From Bombella mellum (GTDB lineage: Bacteria; Pseudomonadota; Alphaproteobacteria; Acetobacterales; Acetobacteraceae), in the NCBI RefSeq assembly GCF_014048465.1, contig NZ_PDLY01000004.1, positions 124,001 through 188,000 of the forward strand: a stretch of 64,000 nt of DNA, given 5' to 3'. Both the position numbers and the translations under genes were made by a program. Position 1 is the first letter of the stretch. Every line of letters starts with the position of its first letter. The notes under the pieces were generated by a model that worked only from the letters and a program-made list of their open reading frames with translations, ran no database searches and was not told the origin of the DNA. Positions 36,881 through 44,575 of the stretch are shown piece by piece.

Positions 36881-36903
36881 CCATATGGTTCCACCTCAGG
36901 TCA

Positions 36904-37374
36904 TTACTGCCGCAGGAAGGCGACCGTCTCCACACAGGCGGCAGCGGCCTCACGACCCTTGTTGTGCTCATCCGCCCGGGACCGCACGATGGCCTGTTCC
37001 TCCGTATAGGTCGTCAGGATGCCGAAAGAGATCGGCACGTCATTCGCCAGCTGGGCCTGCATGATGCCAACGGTGGCCCCCATGGAGATGAACTCGAAAT
37101 GGGCCGTATCCCCCTTGATGACACAGCCGAGGCAGATCACCCCCTCATAGACCCCCTTGCGGGCCAGATGCTGGGCCATGATGGGCAGCTCAAACGCCCC
37201 GGGAGCCTCATAGACATCCACCGTCTCATCAATGCCGTGTTCCTTCAGCCACTCCAGCGCACCATCACGCAGGCCACCTGTCACGTCAGGATTGAAGCGG
37301 CTGACCAGCAGGGCCAGTCTGGGTGCGTGGGCCAGTTTCAGCCCTTCCGGTGCCGTGGCGATATGTTTGCTCAT
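36904..37374 (-). CDS. ribH: 6,7-dimethyl-8-ribityllumazine synthase
   Basis: A 156-residue lumazine synthase that joins the RibB product and the RibD product, the penultimate step of riboflavin synthesis. The phosphate-binding and catalytic segments are present (VSRFNPDVTGGL, YEAPGAFELPIMAQ, CLGCVIKGDTAHFEFI, and SFGILTTYTEEQA). Length is standard. It is the last gene of the rib operon, 3 bp after ribBA. Confidence 0.96.
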   Translation of the reverse strand: MSKHIATAPEGLKLAHAPRLALLVSRFNPDVTGGLRDGALEWLKEHGIDETVDVYEAPGAFELPIMAQHLARKGVYEGVICLGCVIKGDTAHFEFISMGATVGIMQAQLANDVPISFGILTTYTEEQAIVRSRADEHNKGREAAAACVETVAFLRQ

Positions 37375-37377
37375 GGT

Positions 37378-38628
37378 TCAGCTCTCCTGTAGCACATGCC
37401 CCATACGGGTGCGTTTCGTTTCCAGATAATGGCGGTTGAACGGATTGGACGGCACGACCAGCCGTTCCACGGCCTCCACCACCAGTCCGGCCTCCGTCAG
37501 GCCACGCTCTTTTTCCGGGTTGTTCGTCAGCAGGCGCAGGCGGGTCACGCCAAGCTCCTCCAGCATGTGGGCGGCCATGTCCCAGCGGCGGGCATCGGCG
37601 GGCAGGCCGAGAGCCTCATTGGCATCCACCGTGTCCATGCCCTGATCCTGCAGCTCATAGGCCCTTATCTTGTTGGCCAGACCGATCCCCCGGCCCTCAT
37701 GCCCCCGCAGATAGAGCAGCACGCCTGATTCCGCCGCGGCAATCCGCCTGAGGGCCTCCCGCAGCTGCGGGCCACAGTCGCAGCGCAGCGACCCCAGCGC
37801 ATCCCCCGTCACACATTCCGAATGAAGGCGGACCAGCGGGACGGTCTGATCAGGCTTTCCTTTCACGAGGGCCAGATGCTCCACACCATCCTGACCACGG
37901 AACGCATGGACACGCAGGTCCTCTCCACCACACACGGTCGGCAAGGCCGCCACGGCCACTCGGGCGGCTTCCGACAGCGGAGCGGTCATCTCCACGACTC
38001 CGACATCATCCCGTCCATGCTCGGCAATCCAGCGGCGCATTTCGGCAATGCTGATGAGCGGCAGACCGTGCCGACGGGCATAATGCCGCAGTTCCGGCAG
38101 GCGCATCATCGTACCATCCTCGGCCATGATCTCGCAGATCACGCCCGCCGGACGCAGACCTGCCAGCCGCATGAGATCAACAGCTCCTTCCGTATGCCCC
38201 TCCCGGGCCATCACGCCATCAGGATTGGCCCGCAGGGGGAACATGTGACCGGGGGAGATGATGTCCGCCGGTGTCGCATCCGGCGCAGACGCCACCTGAA
38301 TCGTATGGGCACGCTCGGCAGCGGAAATGCCCGTCGTCACGCCGTGGGCGGCCTCAATGGACACGGTGAAGGCCGTGCCCCGCGGGTCCTGATTCTTCGC
38401 CACCATGGGAGACAGGCCAAGCCGGTCTATCTGGTCAGCTTCAAGAGACAGGCAGATCAGCCCGCAGGCCTGACGGGCCATGAAATTGATGGTCTCCTGC
38501 GTGGCAAACTGCGCTGGCAGAATGAGATCACCTTCATTCTCCCGGTCCTCATCATCCACCATCACGACCATGCGGCCAGCCCGCACGGCGGCGATGGCGG
38601 CCTTCAGGTTTGAAGACAGGACGCTCAC
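37378..38628 (-). CDS. ribBA: Bifunctional DHBP synthase/GTP cyclohydrolase II
   Basis: A 416-residue fusion. The N-terminal half is the 3,4-dihydroxy-2-butanone 4-phosphate synthase ([34 protein letters not shown]). The C-terminal half is GTP cyclohydrolase II with its zinc cysteines in [20 protein letters not shown], which are intact, plus [13 protein letters not shown]. It starts at a GTG that overlaps the ribE stop (GTGA), so the longer upstream reading is rejected. It supplies both precursors of riboflavin. Confidence 0.95.
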   Translation of the reverse strand: MSVLSSNLKAAIAAVRAGRMVVMVDDEDRENEGDLILPAQFATQETINFMARQACGLICLSLEADQIDRLGLSPMVAKNQDPRGTAFTVSIEAAHGVTTGISAAERAHTIQVASAPDATPADIISPGHMFPLRANPDGVMAREGHTEGAVDLMRLAGLRPAGVICEIMAEDGTMMRLPELRHYARRHGLPLISIAEMRRWIAEHGRDDVGVVEMTAPLSEAARVAVAALPTVCGGEDLRVHAFRGQDGVEHLALVKGKPDQTVPLVRLHSECVTGDALGSLRCDCGPQLREALRRIAAAESGVLLYLRGHEGRGIGLANKIRAYELQDQGMDTVDANEALGLPADARRWDMAAHMLEELGVTRLRLLTNNPEKERGLTEAGLVVEAVERLVVPSNPFNRHYLETKRTRMGHVLQES

Positions 38629-39275
38629 CGGGCATCTCCCCTGTAGCGCAGTTCCTCTTCCGGCGTGTAGCGCAGGAGCGTCTCCACATATTTGGCCATC
38701 ATGTCCACTTCCAGATTCACCTTCGCCCCGATGGCCAGCGTGGAAAGATCCGTATGGGTCCATGTATGGGGAATGATCATCAGGCTGATCTCGAAGCCTT
38801 CCTGCCCGTCATGGCGCACATCATCATGCACCTCATTCACCGTCAGGCTGATGCCATTGATGGTGATGGACCCTTTCTCGATGACATAGCGGCGCAGGGA
38901 AGCAGGCATGAAAATCCGCAGATGATGCGACTCACCCGCTTCGGCAGCATGGGTCAGCCTGCCCACCGCATCGACATGCCCCTGCACGATATGGCCAGAA
39001 AGTCGTGTATTGAGGCTGACGGCCCGTTCCAGATTCACCCGGGCACCCTCCACGAGATCACCCAGGGCCGTCCGGGCCAGCGTCTCACCACTCAGGTGGA
39101 AATCCGCCACGCCCTCGGGCGTGAAGCGGGTCACGGTCAGGCACACACCATTGGTGGCGATGCTTTCACCTTCCGTCAGATCGGTAAAATGGGTGGCGAT
39201 CCGTACATCCATGGCCCTGTCCCGCAGGGACACGGACTGCACGTCACCAACACGTTCGATGATTCCTGAAAACAT
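38625..39275 (-). CDS. ribE: Riboflavin synthase alpha chain
   Basis: A 216-residue enzyme that dismutates two lumazine molecules to riboflavin. It has the N-terminal MFSGIIE and two tandem lumazine-binding barrels, with GVCLTVTRF in the first and GISLTVNEV in the second. The ATG at 39275 is the family start. It follows ribD by 4 bp and overlaps ribBA. Confidence 0.96.
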   Translation of the reverse strand: MFSGIIERVGDVQSVSLRDRAMDVRIATHFTDLTEGESIATNGVCLTVTRFTPEGVADFHLSGETLARTALGDLVEGARVNLERAVSLNTRLSGHIVQGHVDAVGRLTHAAEAGESHHLRIFMPASLRRYVIEKGSITINGISLTVNEVHDDVRHDGQEGFEISLMIIPHTWTHTDLSTLAIGAKVNLEVDMMAKYVETLLRYTPEEELRYRGDAR

Positions 39276-39279
39276 GGTC

Positions 39280-40341
39280 TTAGTCCCCATATTGGCGCAG
39301 AAGCTGGATCGGGCTCCGCTTGTCCGCAGTCTCTTCACGCAGGGTAATGGAAAGCTGGTCGTCCCTGTCCGCCCCCTCATGACGGATGGTCAGCCAGTCA
39401 TCCCACAGGCCCGCCTCCCGCACGCTGGCCAGCAGGGCAGGCCCGGCCTCGATCAGGGCCCAGTTGACATCCATCTGCCCCAGAAGGGCTGGCAGGGATG
39501 AGAGGTCACGGCACTGTTCCACGTGGAACCCGTCCGCCTCCCGTGCCTGACGCCAGGCAGCCGGAAGACGGCCCTGCCGGTCCAGCACGATCAGGGGCCG
39601 GGGTGCCCGCCCGGCGTGATCGGGCACATGCCGCACGGTAAAGGACGGATCATCGGCCAGAACGGTCCCGATCCCCGTCACCACGGCATCACAGGCCCGC
39701 CGGAGCTGATGGGCCAGCCGGAGGGATGCGGGCGAGGTGAAGGTCTTCCGTCCTTCCGGAGGAATCATGCTGCCCTGCCCGTCCAGAGCCTGCTTCACGC
39801 TCAGCCATGGGCGGCCCTGCGTCACTCGGCAGGCAAACGGTGCAAGAAGTGCGGCACAGTCCTGCGCCAGAGAGCGCAGTCCGGGTTCATCGGCCAGAAA
39901 ATGCACCCGTTTCGGAGAAAGGCCCCCGGCCAGATGGTCCGCTCCCCCTGTGGCCTGCGGGTTGAGATCCCGGGCACCGATCCACACGGTCTGCACGGGA
40001 CTGTTTTTCAGCCTGTCACTACAGGGAGGGGTCCGGCCATGATGATTACAGGGTTCCAGCGTCACCAGGGCTGTGCGGACCTGCTCCAGCACGCCTTTCT
40101 CCCGGGCCTGCTCCAGAGCCATGACCTCGGCATGAGGCTGGCCCGCAGCGGGATGCGCACCCACGGCGAGCAGGCGGCCCTCACCATCCAGCAGGGCACA
40201 GCCCACCGCCGGATTGGGAGCCGTCGCCCCCATCTTCTGCACGGCCGCCTTCACGGCCTCCCGGAAACCAGCCCGCACGCCCTCCAGTGGCAAGGGCGGG
40301 CTGTCCGTCCTTCGTGTCTCGCTCGACACATCTGTCATCAT
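39280..40341 (-). CDS. ribD: Bifunctional pyrimidine deaminase/reductase
   Basis: A 353-residue two-domain enzyme for the second and third steps of riboflavin synthesis. The N-terminal deaminase has its zinc motif intact (HAEVMAL and PCNHHGRTPPC). The C-terminal reductase has VTGIGTVLADDPSFTVR and a nucleotide-binding ending. Two ATGs are adjacent (40341 and 40338); the second is better spaced from GGGGA. It is the first gene of the operon and lies directly behind the FMN riboswitch. Confidence 0.95.
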   Translation of the reverse strand: MMTDVSSETRRTDSPPLPLEGVRAGFREAVKAAVQKMGATAPNPAVGCALLDGEGRLLAVGAHPAAGQPHAEVMALEQAREKGVLEQVRTALVTLEPCNHHGRTPPCSDRLKNSPVQTVWIGARDLNPQATGGADHLAGGLSPKRVHFLADEPGLRSLAQDCAALLAPFACRVTQGRPWLSVKQALDGQGSMIPPEGRKTFTSPASLRLAHQLRRACDAVVTGIGTVLADDPSFTVRHVPDHAGRAPRPLIVLDRQGRLPAAWRQAREADGFHVEQCRDLSSLPALLGQMDVNWALIEAGPALLASVREAGLWDDWLTIRHEGADRDDQLSITLREETADKRSPIQLLRQYGD

Positions 40342-40343
40342 CA

Positions 40344-40379
40344 GTCCCCAATCATCTCAGGGACGTTCGCGGCGACGTC
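40344..40379 (-). promoter_or_regulatory. Expression platform of the FMN riboswitch (ribosome-site sequestering hairpin)
   Basis: On the minus strand GTCCC (40364-40360) can pair with GGGAC (40348-40344), which covers the GGGGA ribosome site of ribD. An upstream GACGT (40379-40375) can instead pair with ACGTC (40366-40362), which overlaps the first arm. The two hairpins exclude each other, a layout of translational control. Confidence 0.6.
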
Positions 40380-40435
40380 ACGCCTTCCCCCTTCACGGAA
40401 AGGCGGCATCGCCCCCTCCCGCAATGGACAGGAAG

Positions 40436-40588
40436 AACGTTCTCTCTCATCCGGACTCTGACCGTCGGCCCCGGAATCCCACCGGGTCTGCTTGTCTCCT
40501 GCCCGAAGGGCAGGACGCTCGCGGGCTTAGGCAACCTGAAGCTGCCAACACCGCCGGTAGGGAATTTCACCCTGCCCCGAGAACGTCT
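40436..40588 (-). promoter_or_regulatory. FMN riboswitch (RFN element)
   Basis: On the minus strand the leader of ribD holds the conserved RFN segments in order: GGGGCAGGGTGAAATTCCC (40578-40560), ACCGGCGGT, AGCCCGCGAGC, GGTGGGATTCCGG, CCGACGGTCAGAGTCCGGATGAGAG, closed by a terminal helix (ACGTTCTC with GAGAACGT). All parts needed to bind FMN are visible. It lies 94 bases upstream of ribD and should repress ribD-ribE-ribBA-ribH when FMN is plentiful. Confidence 0.96.
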
Positions 40589-40636
40589 GTCTCACTCTTG
40601 TCATGCCCTATATGGAGAGCCAGCCCCCAAAGAGCA

Positions 40637-40664
40637 AGAGGCCGCTCCAACGGGAGCGGCCTCT
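40637..40664 (-). terminator. Hairpin terminator after the coiled-coil gene
   Basis: Perfect 12-bp stem (40637-40648 with 40653-40664) and a 4-base loop, 42 bases downstream of the coiled-coil gene stop on the minus strand, followed there by a pyrimidine-rich TTGCTCTTT tail. Confidence 0.7.
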
Positions 40665-40705
40665 CGACTTCAATGCCATCCTGTACGGATCAGCCCCTGA
40701 TGGGA

Positions 40706-41230
40706 TCAGAACCCGCTCTTCAGGGAATGGACGAAGTCCTTGTTGGACTGGATGGTGCTGTCACGCATGTCCTTCCAGCTCTTCTTCTGGGCCTCCAGCT
40801 GGTCCTTCTGGGCATTCAGCTGATCCTTGATGCGCTGCTTCTCTTCAGCCGGAGCGTTCTTGTACTTGTCACGGACATCCTTGATCTGCTGCTTGCGATC
40901 ATCGATGTTCTTCTGGATCTCGGCCTTCTTGTCGGCGGCAAGGTTCTTGTACTTGTCCTGAAGGTTCTGCAGACGCTCCTGACGCTGCTTCACGTCTGAC
41001 TGGAGGGCGTCCATGCGCTTCTGGATGCGGGCACGGGCCTGCTCCGGAGCGGAGGCGTACTTCTGCTGAAGAGCCTGAATCTTGGCGTTCTCGTTCTGGA
41101 TGGACTTCGTCACGTTGTCCATGCTGCTCTGGATGGCCAGCGGGTCGTTCGGATCATAGGCATGAGCCTGCGGCAGCAGGGAGAAGGACGAAGCCAGCAG
41201 CGTGGCCGTGAGCAGGGTACGGATCTTCAT
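40706..41230 (-). CDS. Exported coiled-coil protein with three related repeats
   Basis: A 174-residue protein with a clear signal peptide (LLTATLLASSFSLLPQAHA, cleaved near residue 24). The mature part is nearly all charged helix, rich in Gln, Lys, Asp and Glu. Three units start with a KY motif (QKYASAPEQ, DKYKNLAADK, DKYKNAPAEE), spaced 36 and 29 residues apart, and share IQK/IKD-type middles. No cysteine is present, and no known domain was recognised. A rod-shaped periplasmic protein seems likely. It is a single-gene unit with its own terminator. Confidence 0.75.
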   Translation of the reverse strand: MKIRTLLTATLLASSFSLLPQAHAYDPNDPLAIQSSMDNVTKSIQNENAKIQALQQKYASAPEQARARIQKRMDALQSDVKQRQERLQNLQDKYKNLAADKKAEIQKNIDDRKQQIKDVRDKYKNAPAEEKQRIKDQLNAQKDQLEAQKKSWKDMRDSTIQSNKDFVHSLKSGF

Positions 41231-41333
41231 GAAAGGAGCTCCTAGAAATGTGTGCGGAAACGTATCCTGTTGTTACACCAGCATCAGACAGCAAAAAAGT
41301 TAAAAAAAGGCCACCTGCGGAAGGCTTGACTTC

Positions 41334-42080
41334 TCAGTCCTTCCTGATTCCGTTCGCCATGTCACTCAGCGTGCCCGGGGCAAGAAGCGTCACGGAACTG
41401 GCCCCCTGCACGGTGATCAGCCCCTCCTTCCTGAAGAGGCCGAAGGTGCGGCTCACCGTCTCGATCGTCAGCCCGAGATAGTCGGCGATGTCCGTCCGGG
41501 ACATGGGCAGGGGCAGGGTCAGCGGGCCGTGTCCGTCCCGCAGTTCCTGGCCATGCAGACGGCAGGGACTGGCCTGCTCGACCAGAAAACTGGCCAGCCG
41601 CTCACGGGCCGTCTTGCGCCCCAGAAGCATGAGCCTGGCCTGCATCTTGACCAGCTCGCTGGAGGCCTCCTGCTGGAGCCGCCCCCGCAGTCTGGGGAAA
41701 CGCTCCACGAGACGGTCGATGGAGGAATGGGGAAAACGGCACAGGGTCACGTCACCCAGGGCTTCCGCCGTGAAGGCATAGGTGTCGGACGACGCCAGCC
41801 CCAGAAAGTCGCCCAGCTCGGCAAAGCCCATGACCTGCCTGCGCCCGTCCGGCATGAGGCTGAACAGCTTGGCCCGTCCTCCCGCCAGCACGTAGAAATC
41901 GTGCGCCGGTGCCCCCTCCCTGATGAAACAGCGGCCCGCAGGAACAGTGACACGTGAGGACTCCGCCACCAGTGCGGGCAGGTCCTCGTCATCAATGACA
42001 TTGCAGATGCTGACCGACCGGCCAGAACAGCGGCCGCACCGTTCACGGACGGCATCCACAAGGCTGCGACCTGTTTCCAT
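41334..42080 (-). CDS. FNR-type oxygen-responsive transcription regulator
   Basis: A 248-residue Crp/Fnr regulator. N-terminal cysteines C15, C18 and C26 plus C114 in the segment GDVTLCRFP match the four ligands of the oxygen-labile 4Fe-4S cluster of FNR. A cyclic-nucleotide-type barrel is followed by a helix-turn-helix with the FNR-type recognition motif ETVSR. I chose the ATG at 42080, which has AGGGA at 7 bases; ATG 42110 has no spacing to its site. A perfect FNR box lies 104 bp upstream, so self-control is likely. Aerobic acetic acid bacteria do have such proteins (for example GoxR of Gluconobacter). Confidence 0.9.
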   Translation of the reverse strand: METGRSLVDAVRERCGRCSGRSVSICNVIDDEDLPALVAESSRVTVPAGRCFIREGAPAHDFYVLAGGRAKLFSLMPDGRRQVMGFAELGDFLGLASSDTYAFTAEALGDVTLCRFPHSSIDRLVERFPRLRGRLQQEASSELVKMQARLMLLGRKTARERLASFLVEQASPCRLHGQELRDGHGPLTLPLPMSRTDIADYLGLTIETVSRTFGLFRKEGLITVQGASSVTLLAPGTLSDMANGIRKD

Positions 42081-42183
42081 CGTATCTTCCCTGTTTTTTC
42101 TAAAATCCATTCCTGCATTAGCGGGCGGGCGACGCCTTGGAAAAGCAACGCTCCTTATGACAGTGACAAGAGAAGGCTATATT

Positions 42184-42197
42184 TTGATTTAGATCAA
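42184..42197. promoter_or_regulatory. Perfect FNR box between the FNR gene and ompW
   Basis: TTGAT, four bases, ATCAA: an exact match to the FNR consensus. It lies 104 bp before the FNR-type gene and 153 bp before ompW in a divergent AT-rich spacer. On the minus strand a CATAAG hexamer (42154-42159) stands where a -10 would be if the box is centred near -42. Confidence 0.85.
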
Positions 42198-42350
42198 GAG
42201 ATTTCACTATTTGTCCTTAATGACCGATTACAGTCATCGATTTTCTCTTGTTTTTGGCAAAAATCAGACCTATTTTCCGGAAAGGAACAATTACATTTTG
42301 TCCATCTTCATCCGCCGCACCATCATGAACTATCAGGGATTCTAGGAAAA

Positions 42351-43217
42351 ATGAGCCGCATCTTCACCCGGATGGCCACAGCTGCGCTGTTTGCTCTTGG
42401 GTCTGTCTCCTTCGCCACCGCACAGACGACCGCTCCAGGCAACGGAACCTCCGTGTCTGCGTCCGGCACCATGCAGGCAGCCCCGGATGCTTCCGTGCAT
42501 CTCCACGCCCCGGATGACCACCGCTGCGGCCTCTTCCAGACCTGTGCCAACACCCGGATCGGCCTTGGCAAAGGGGATTTCATCATCCGCCTGTCCGCCC
42601 TCGGCGTGATCACGAACAACACGGGCTCCCGCGTCAAGCTGAACCCGTCCTCCCCTGCGGCAGCCCTGGCTGGCGGAAACCACTTCCGCAACAATGTCAG
42701 CGTGACCAATCAGGTCATGCCTGAGCTGACGCTCGAATATTTCCTGACGGACCACCTCTCCCTGGACCTCATCGCCTCCTCCACACGCCACGAGGCTGCG
42801 GCCCATGTCGGCCAGCTGGGCAAGCTGGATGCCGGCAGCTTCTGGATCCTGCCGCCCACGCTGACGGCCGCCTACCATTTCCGCCCACACAAACGCTTCA
42901 ACCCCTATGCGGGCCTCGGCATCACGGTGGCCATCTTCCACAACATGCATCAGGCCACCAACCTGGGCGGTGCCTTCAACGGGGCCGTGTTTGATGCCAT
43001 GCACATGAAGACCAATGTCGGTCCGAGCTTCAACCTCGGCTTCGACTATCAGATGGTCGGCAACTGGTTCTTCAACTTCGACGTCAAGCAGATCCTGCTT
43101 CTCAACCAGAGCGTCCATCTGAGCCGTCGTGACAATGCCGTCACCGGTGGCCGTGTCCGTGTTCATGACGACGTGAACCCGACCGTCGTCGGTGCCGGTA
43201 TCGAATACCGCTTCTGA
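42351..43217 (+). CDS. ompW: OmpW family outer-membrane protein
   Basis: A 288-residue small beta-barrel with a signal peptide (cleavage near ATAQ, residue 25). OmpW features include FIIRLSALGVITNN, LTLEYFLTDHLSLDLIA, TAAYHFRPHKRFNPYAGLGI and the final GIEYRF with a terminal aromatic. A longer N-terminal extension (residues 26-70) precedes the barrel. OmpW in other bacteria conducts small hydrophobic molecules and is often controlled by oxygen. The FNR box upstream fits that pattern. Closed by a strong terminator. Confidence 0.93.
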   Translation: MSRIFTRMATAALFALGSVSFATAQTTAPGNGTSVSASGTMQAAPDASVHLHAPDDHRCGLFQTCANTRIGLGKGDFIIRLSALGVITNNTGSRVKLNPSSPAAALAGGNHFRNNVSVTNQVMPELTLEYFLTDHLSLDLIASSTRHEAAAHVGQLGKLDAGSFWILPPTLTAAYHFRPHKRFNPYAGLGITVAIFHNMHQATNLGGAFNGAVFDAMHMKTNVGPSFNLGFDYQMVGNWFFNFDVKQILLLNQSVHLSRRDNAVTGGRVRVHDDVNPTVVGAGIEYRF

Positions 43218-43248
43218 TCTCTCCCTCCAGACGGAAGATCATTCATGA

Positions 43249-43277
43249 AAAGGGCCGCAGTTACTCTGCGGCCCTTT
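43249..43277. terminator. Intrinsic terminator after ompW
   Basis: A 12-bp stem (43249-43260 with 43266-43277) with a 5-base loop, followed by TTTCTTCTCG, 31 bases after the ompW stop. Confidence 0.88.
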
Positions 43278-43443
43278 CTTCTCGTACTGGTACAGACTGG
43301 CCACTACTGGACAAGACTTTCCCTTCCATTCGTAAAGTTCGATCGTTTCGGTACAGCCACAATTCCGTGACAAACCATGACATCTGTGCCAGAAGGGGAT
43401 GCATTTTGCCGGAGCAGTCAGAAGAGCGGAGATCCTTCCAATA

Positions 43444-44559
43444 ATGCATGTCTCGCGTAATGTTGTTATTACTGGTACCGCCCTGATCATTCTTCTGCTG
43501 GCCTGGGGGGCATGGTCCCTCATGCCACAGCGGATCATAGAGACTGCTCCTCCTCCTGCCGTTACTCATGATGGCGACCTGCTGCGCATCCGGGCCGGTG
43601 GCCCACTGGATGGCCAGCTCATGGTCGAACCGGTGACGGAGACCCTCTCCCCCCATCAGGTGGCCCTCCCGGCCCAGGTCATCACCAGCCCCGGCCAGAG
43701 CGTGGACATTCACTCCCCCGTCGTCGGGCGTGTGGCGAACCTGTACGTGCAGACAGGCCAGCATGTACAGAAAGGGGACGTGCTCGCCATCCTCTATTCC
43801 GGTGACCTGGCCCAGGCCTGGTCGGATGACCGCAAGGCACAGGCCGCCCTGACCCTGGCCCGGCAGGCCTACCGGCGTGCCGTCGGCGTGCTGAATGTCG
43901 GTGGCAACGCCGTGAAGGACATGCAGTCCGCCAAGAATGATCTGGAACAGGCCCAGGCGGAGGCCACCCGTGCCCATCTCCGCCTTCAGGCCCTCGGCAC
44001 CGACGGCAATGCAGGCTACCAGCCGCTCGTCGCCCCGGTCTCCGGCATCGTGACATCAGTCTCGACCGGTGTCGGCCAGAACGTGACCGACATGACCGCC
44101 GCCCTGATGAACGTGTCCAACCTTGATACGGTCTGGGTCCAGGCCAGCCTGCCGGAATCCCTCCTGCCCATGCTCGGCACCACCATGACGCTGGATGCGG
44201 CCTTCCCCAGCCAGCACTGCAACGGCCCGGTGACATCGCAGGACGGCACCATCCACATGGACACGCGCCGCCTGAACCTCTACCTGCGCTGCAACAACCT
44301 CCAGGGGACACTCCGCCCCGGGCAGTTCACGACGGCAACACTGAACATCACCCAGCAGAGCCAGCCGCTCCTGCCCAAGACGGCCCTGCTGATGGACAAT
44401 GATCAGGTCTCCGTCTTCGTGGAGACGGCTCCCAACGCCTACCGCCGCCGTTTCATCACCATCAGCTATGAAGAGGGAGAGTCCGTGCGTGTCCTCTCCG
44501 GCCTGAAGGCTGGCGAGCGTATCATCACGCACGGTGCCATTCTGCTCAATGATTACTGA
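43444..44559 (+). CDS. RND efflux membrane-fusion protein
   Basis: A 371-residue periplasmic adaptor with one N-terminal anchor helix (VVITGTALIILLLAWGAW). The lipoyl halves (VDIHSPVVGRVANLYVQTGQHVQKGDVL and LVAPVSGIVTSVSTGVGQNV) flank a coiled-coil hairpin, and the rest is the beta-barrel and membrane-proximal domain. It links the inner-membrane pump with the outer-membrane channel. It belongs to the CusB/CzcB side of the family but lacks extra metal-binding extensions. ATG 43444 was chosen; a longer frame begins at 43399. The pump gene follows after 16 bp. Confidence 0.88.
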   Translation: MHVSRNVVITGTALIILLLAWGAWSLMPQRIIETAPPPAVTHDGDLLRIRAGGPLDGQLMVEPVTETLSPHQVALPAQVITSPGQSVDIHSPVVGRVANLYVQTGQHVQKGDVLAILYSGDLAQAWSDDRKAQAALTLARQAYRRAVGVLNVGGNAVKDMQSAKNDLEQAQAEATRAHLRLQALGTDGNAGYQPLVAPVSGIVTSVSTGVGQNVTDMTAALMNVSNLDTVWVQASLPESLLPMLGTTMTLDAAFPSQHCNGPVTSQDGTIHMDTRRLNLYLRCNNLQGTLRPGQFTTATLNITQQSQPLLPKTALLMDNDQVSVFVETAPNAYRRRFITISYEEGESVRVLSGLKAGERIITHGAILLNDY

Positions 44560-44575
44560 GGGCCGCTGAGCAGCT

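Noticed and set aside
40352-40570. Minus-strand frame within the ribD leader
   Set aside because: It lies inside the FMN riboswitch and its expression platform, so it is regulatory RNA and not coding.
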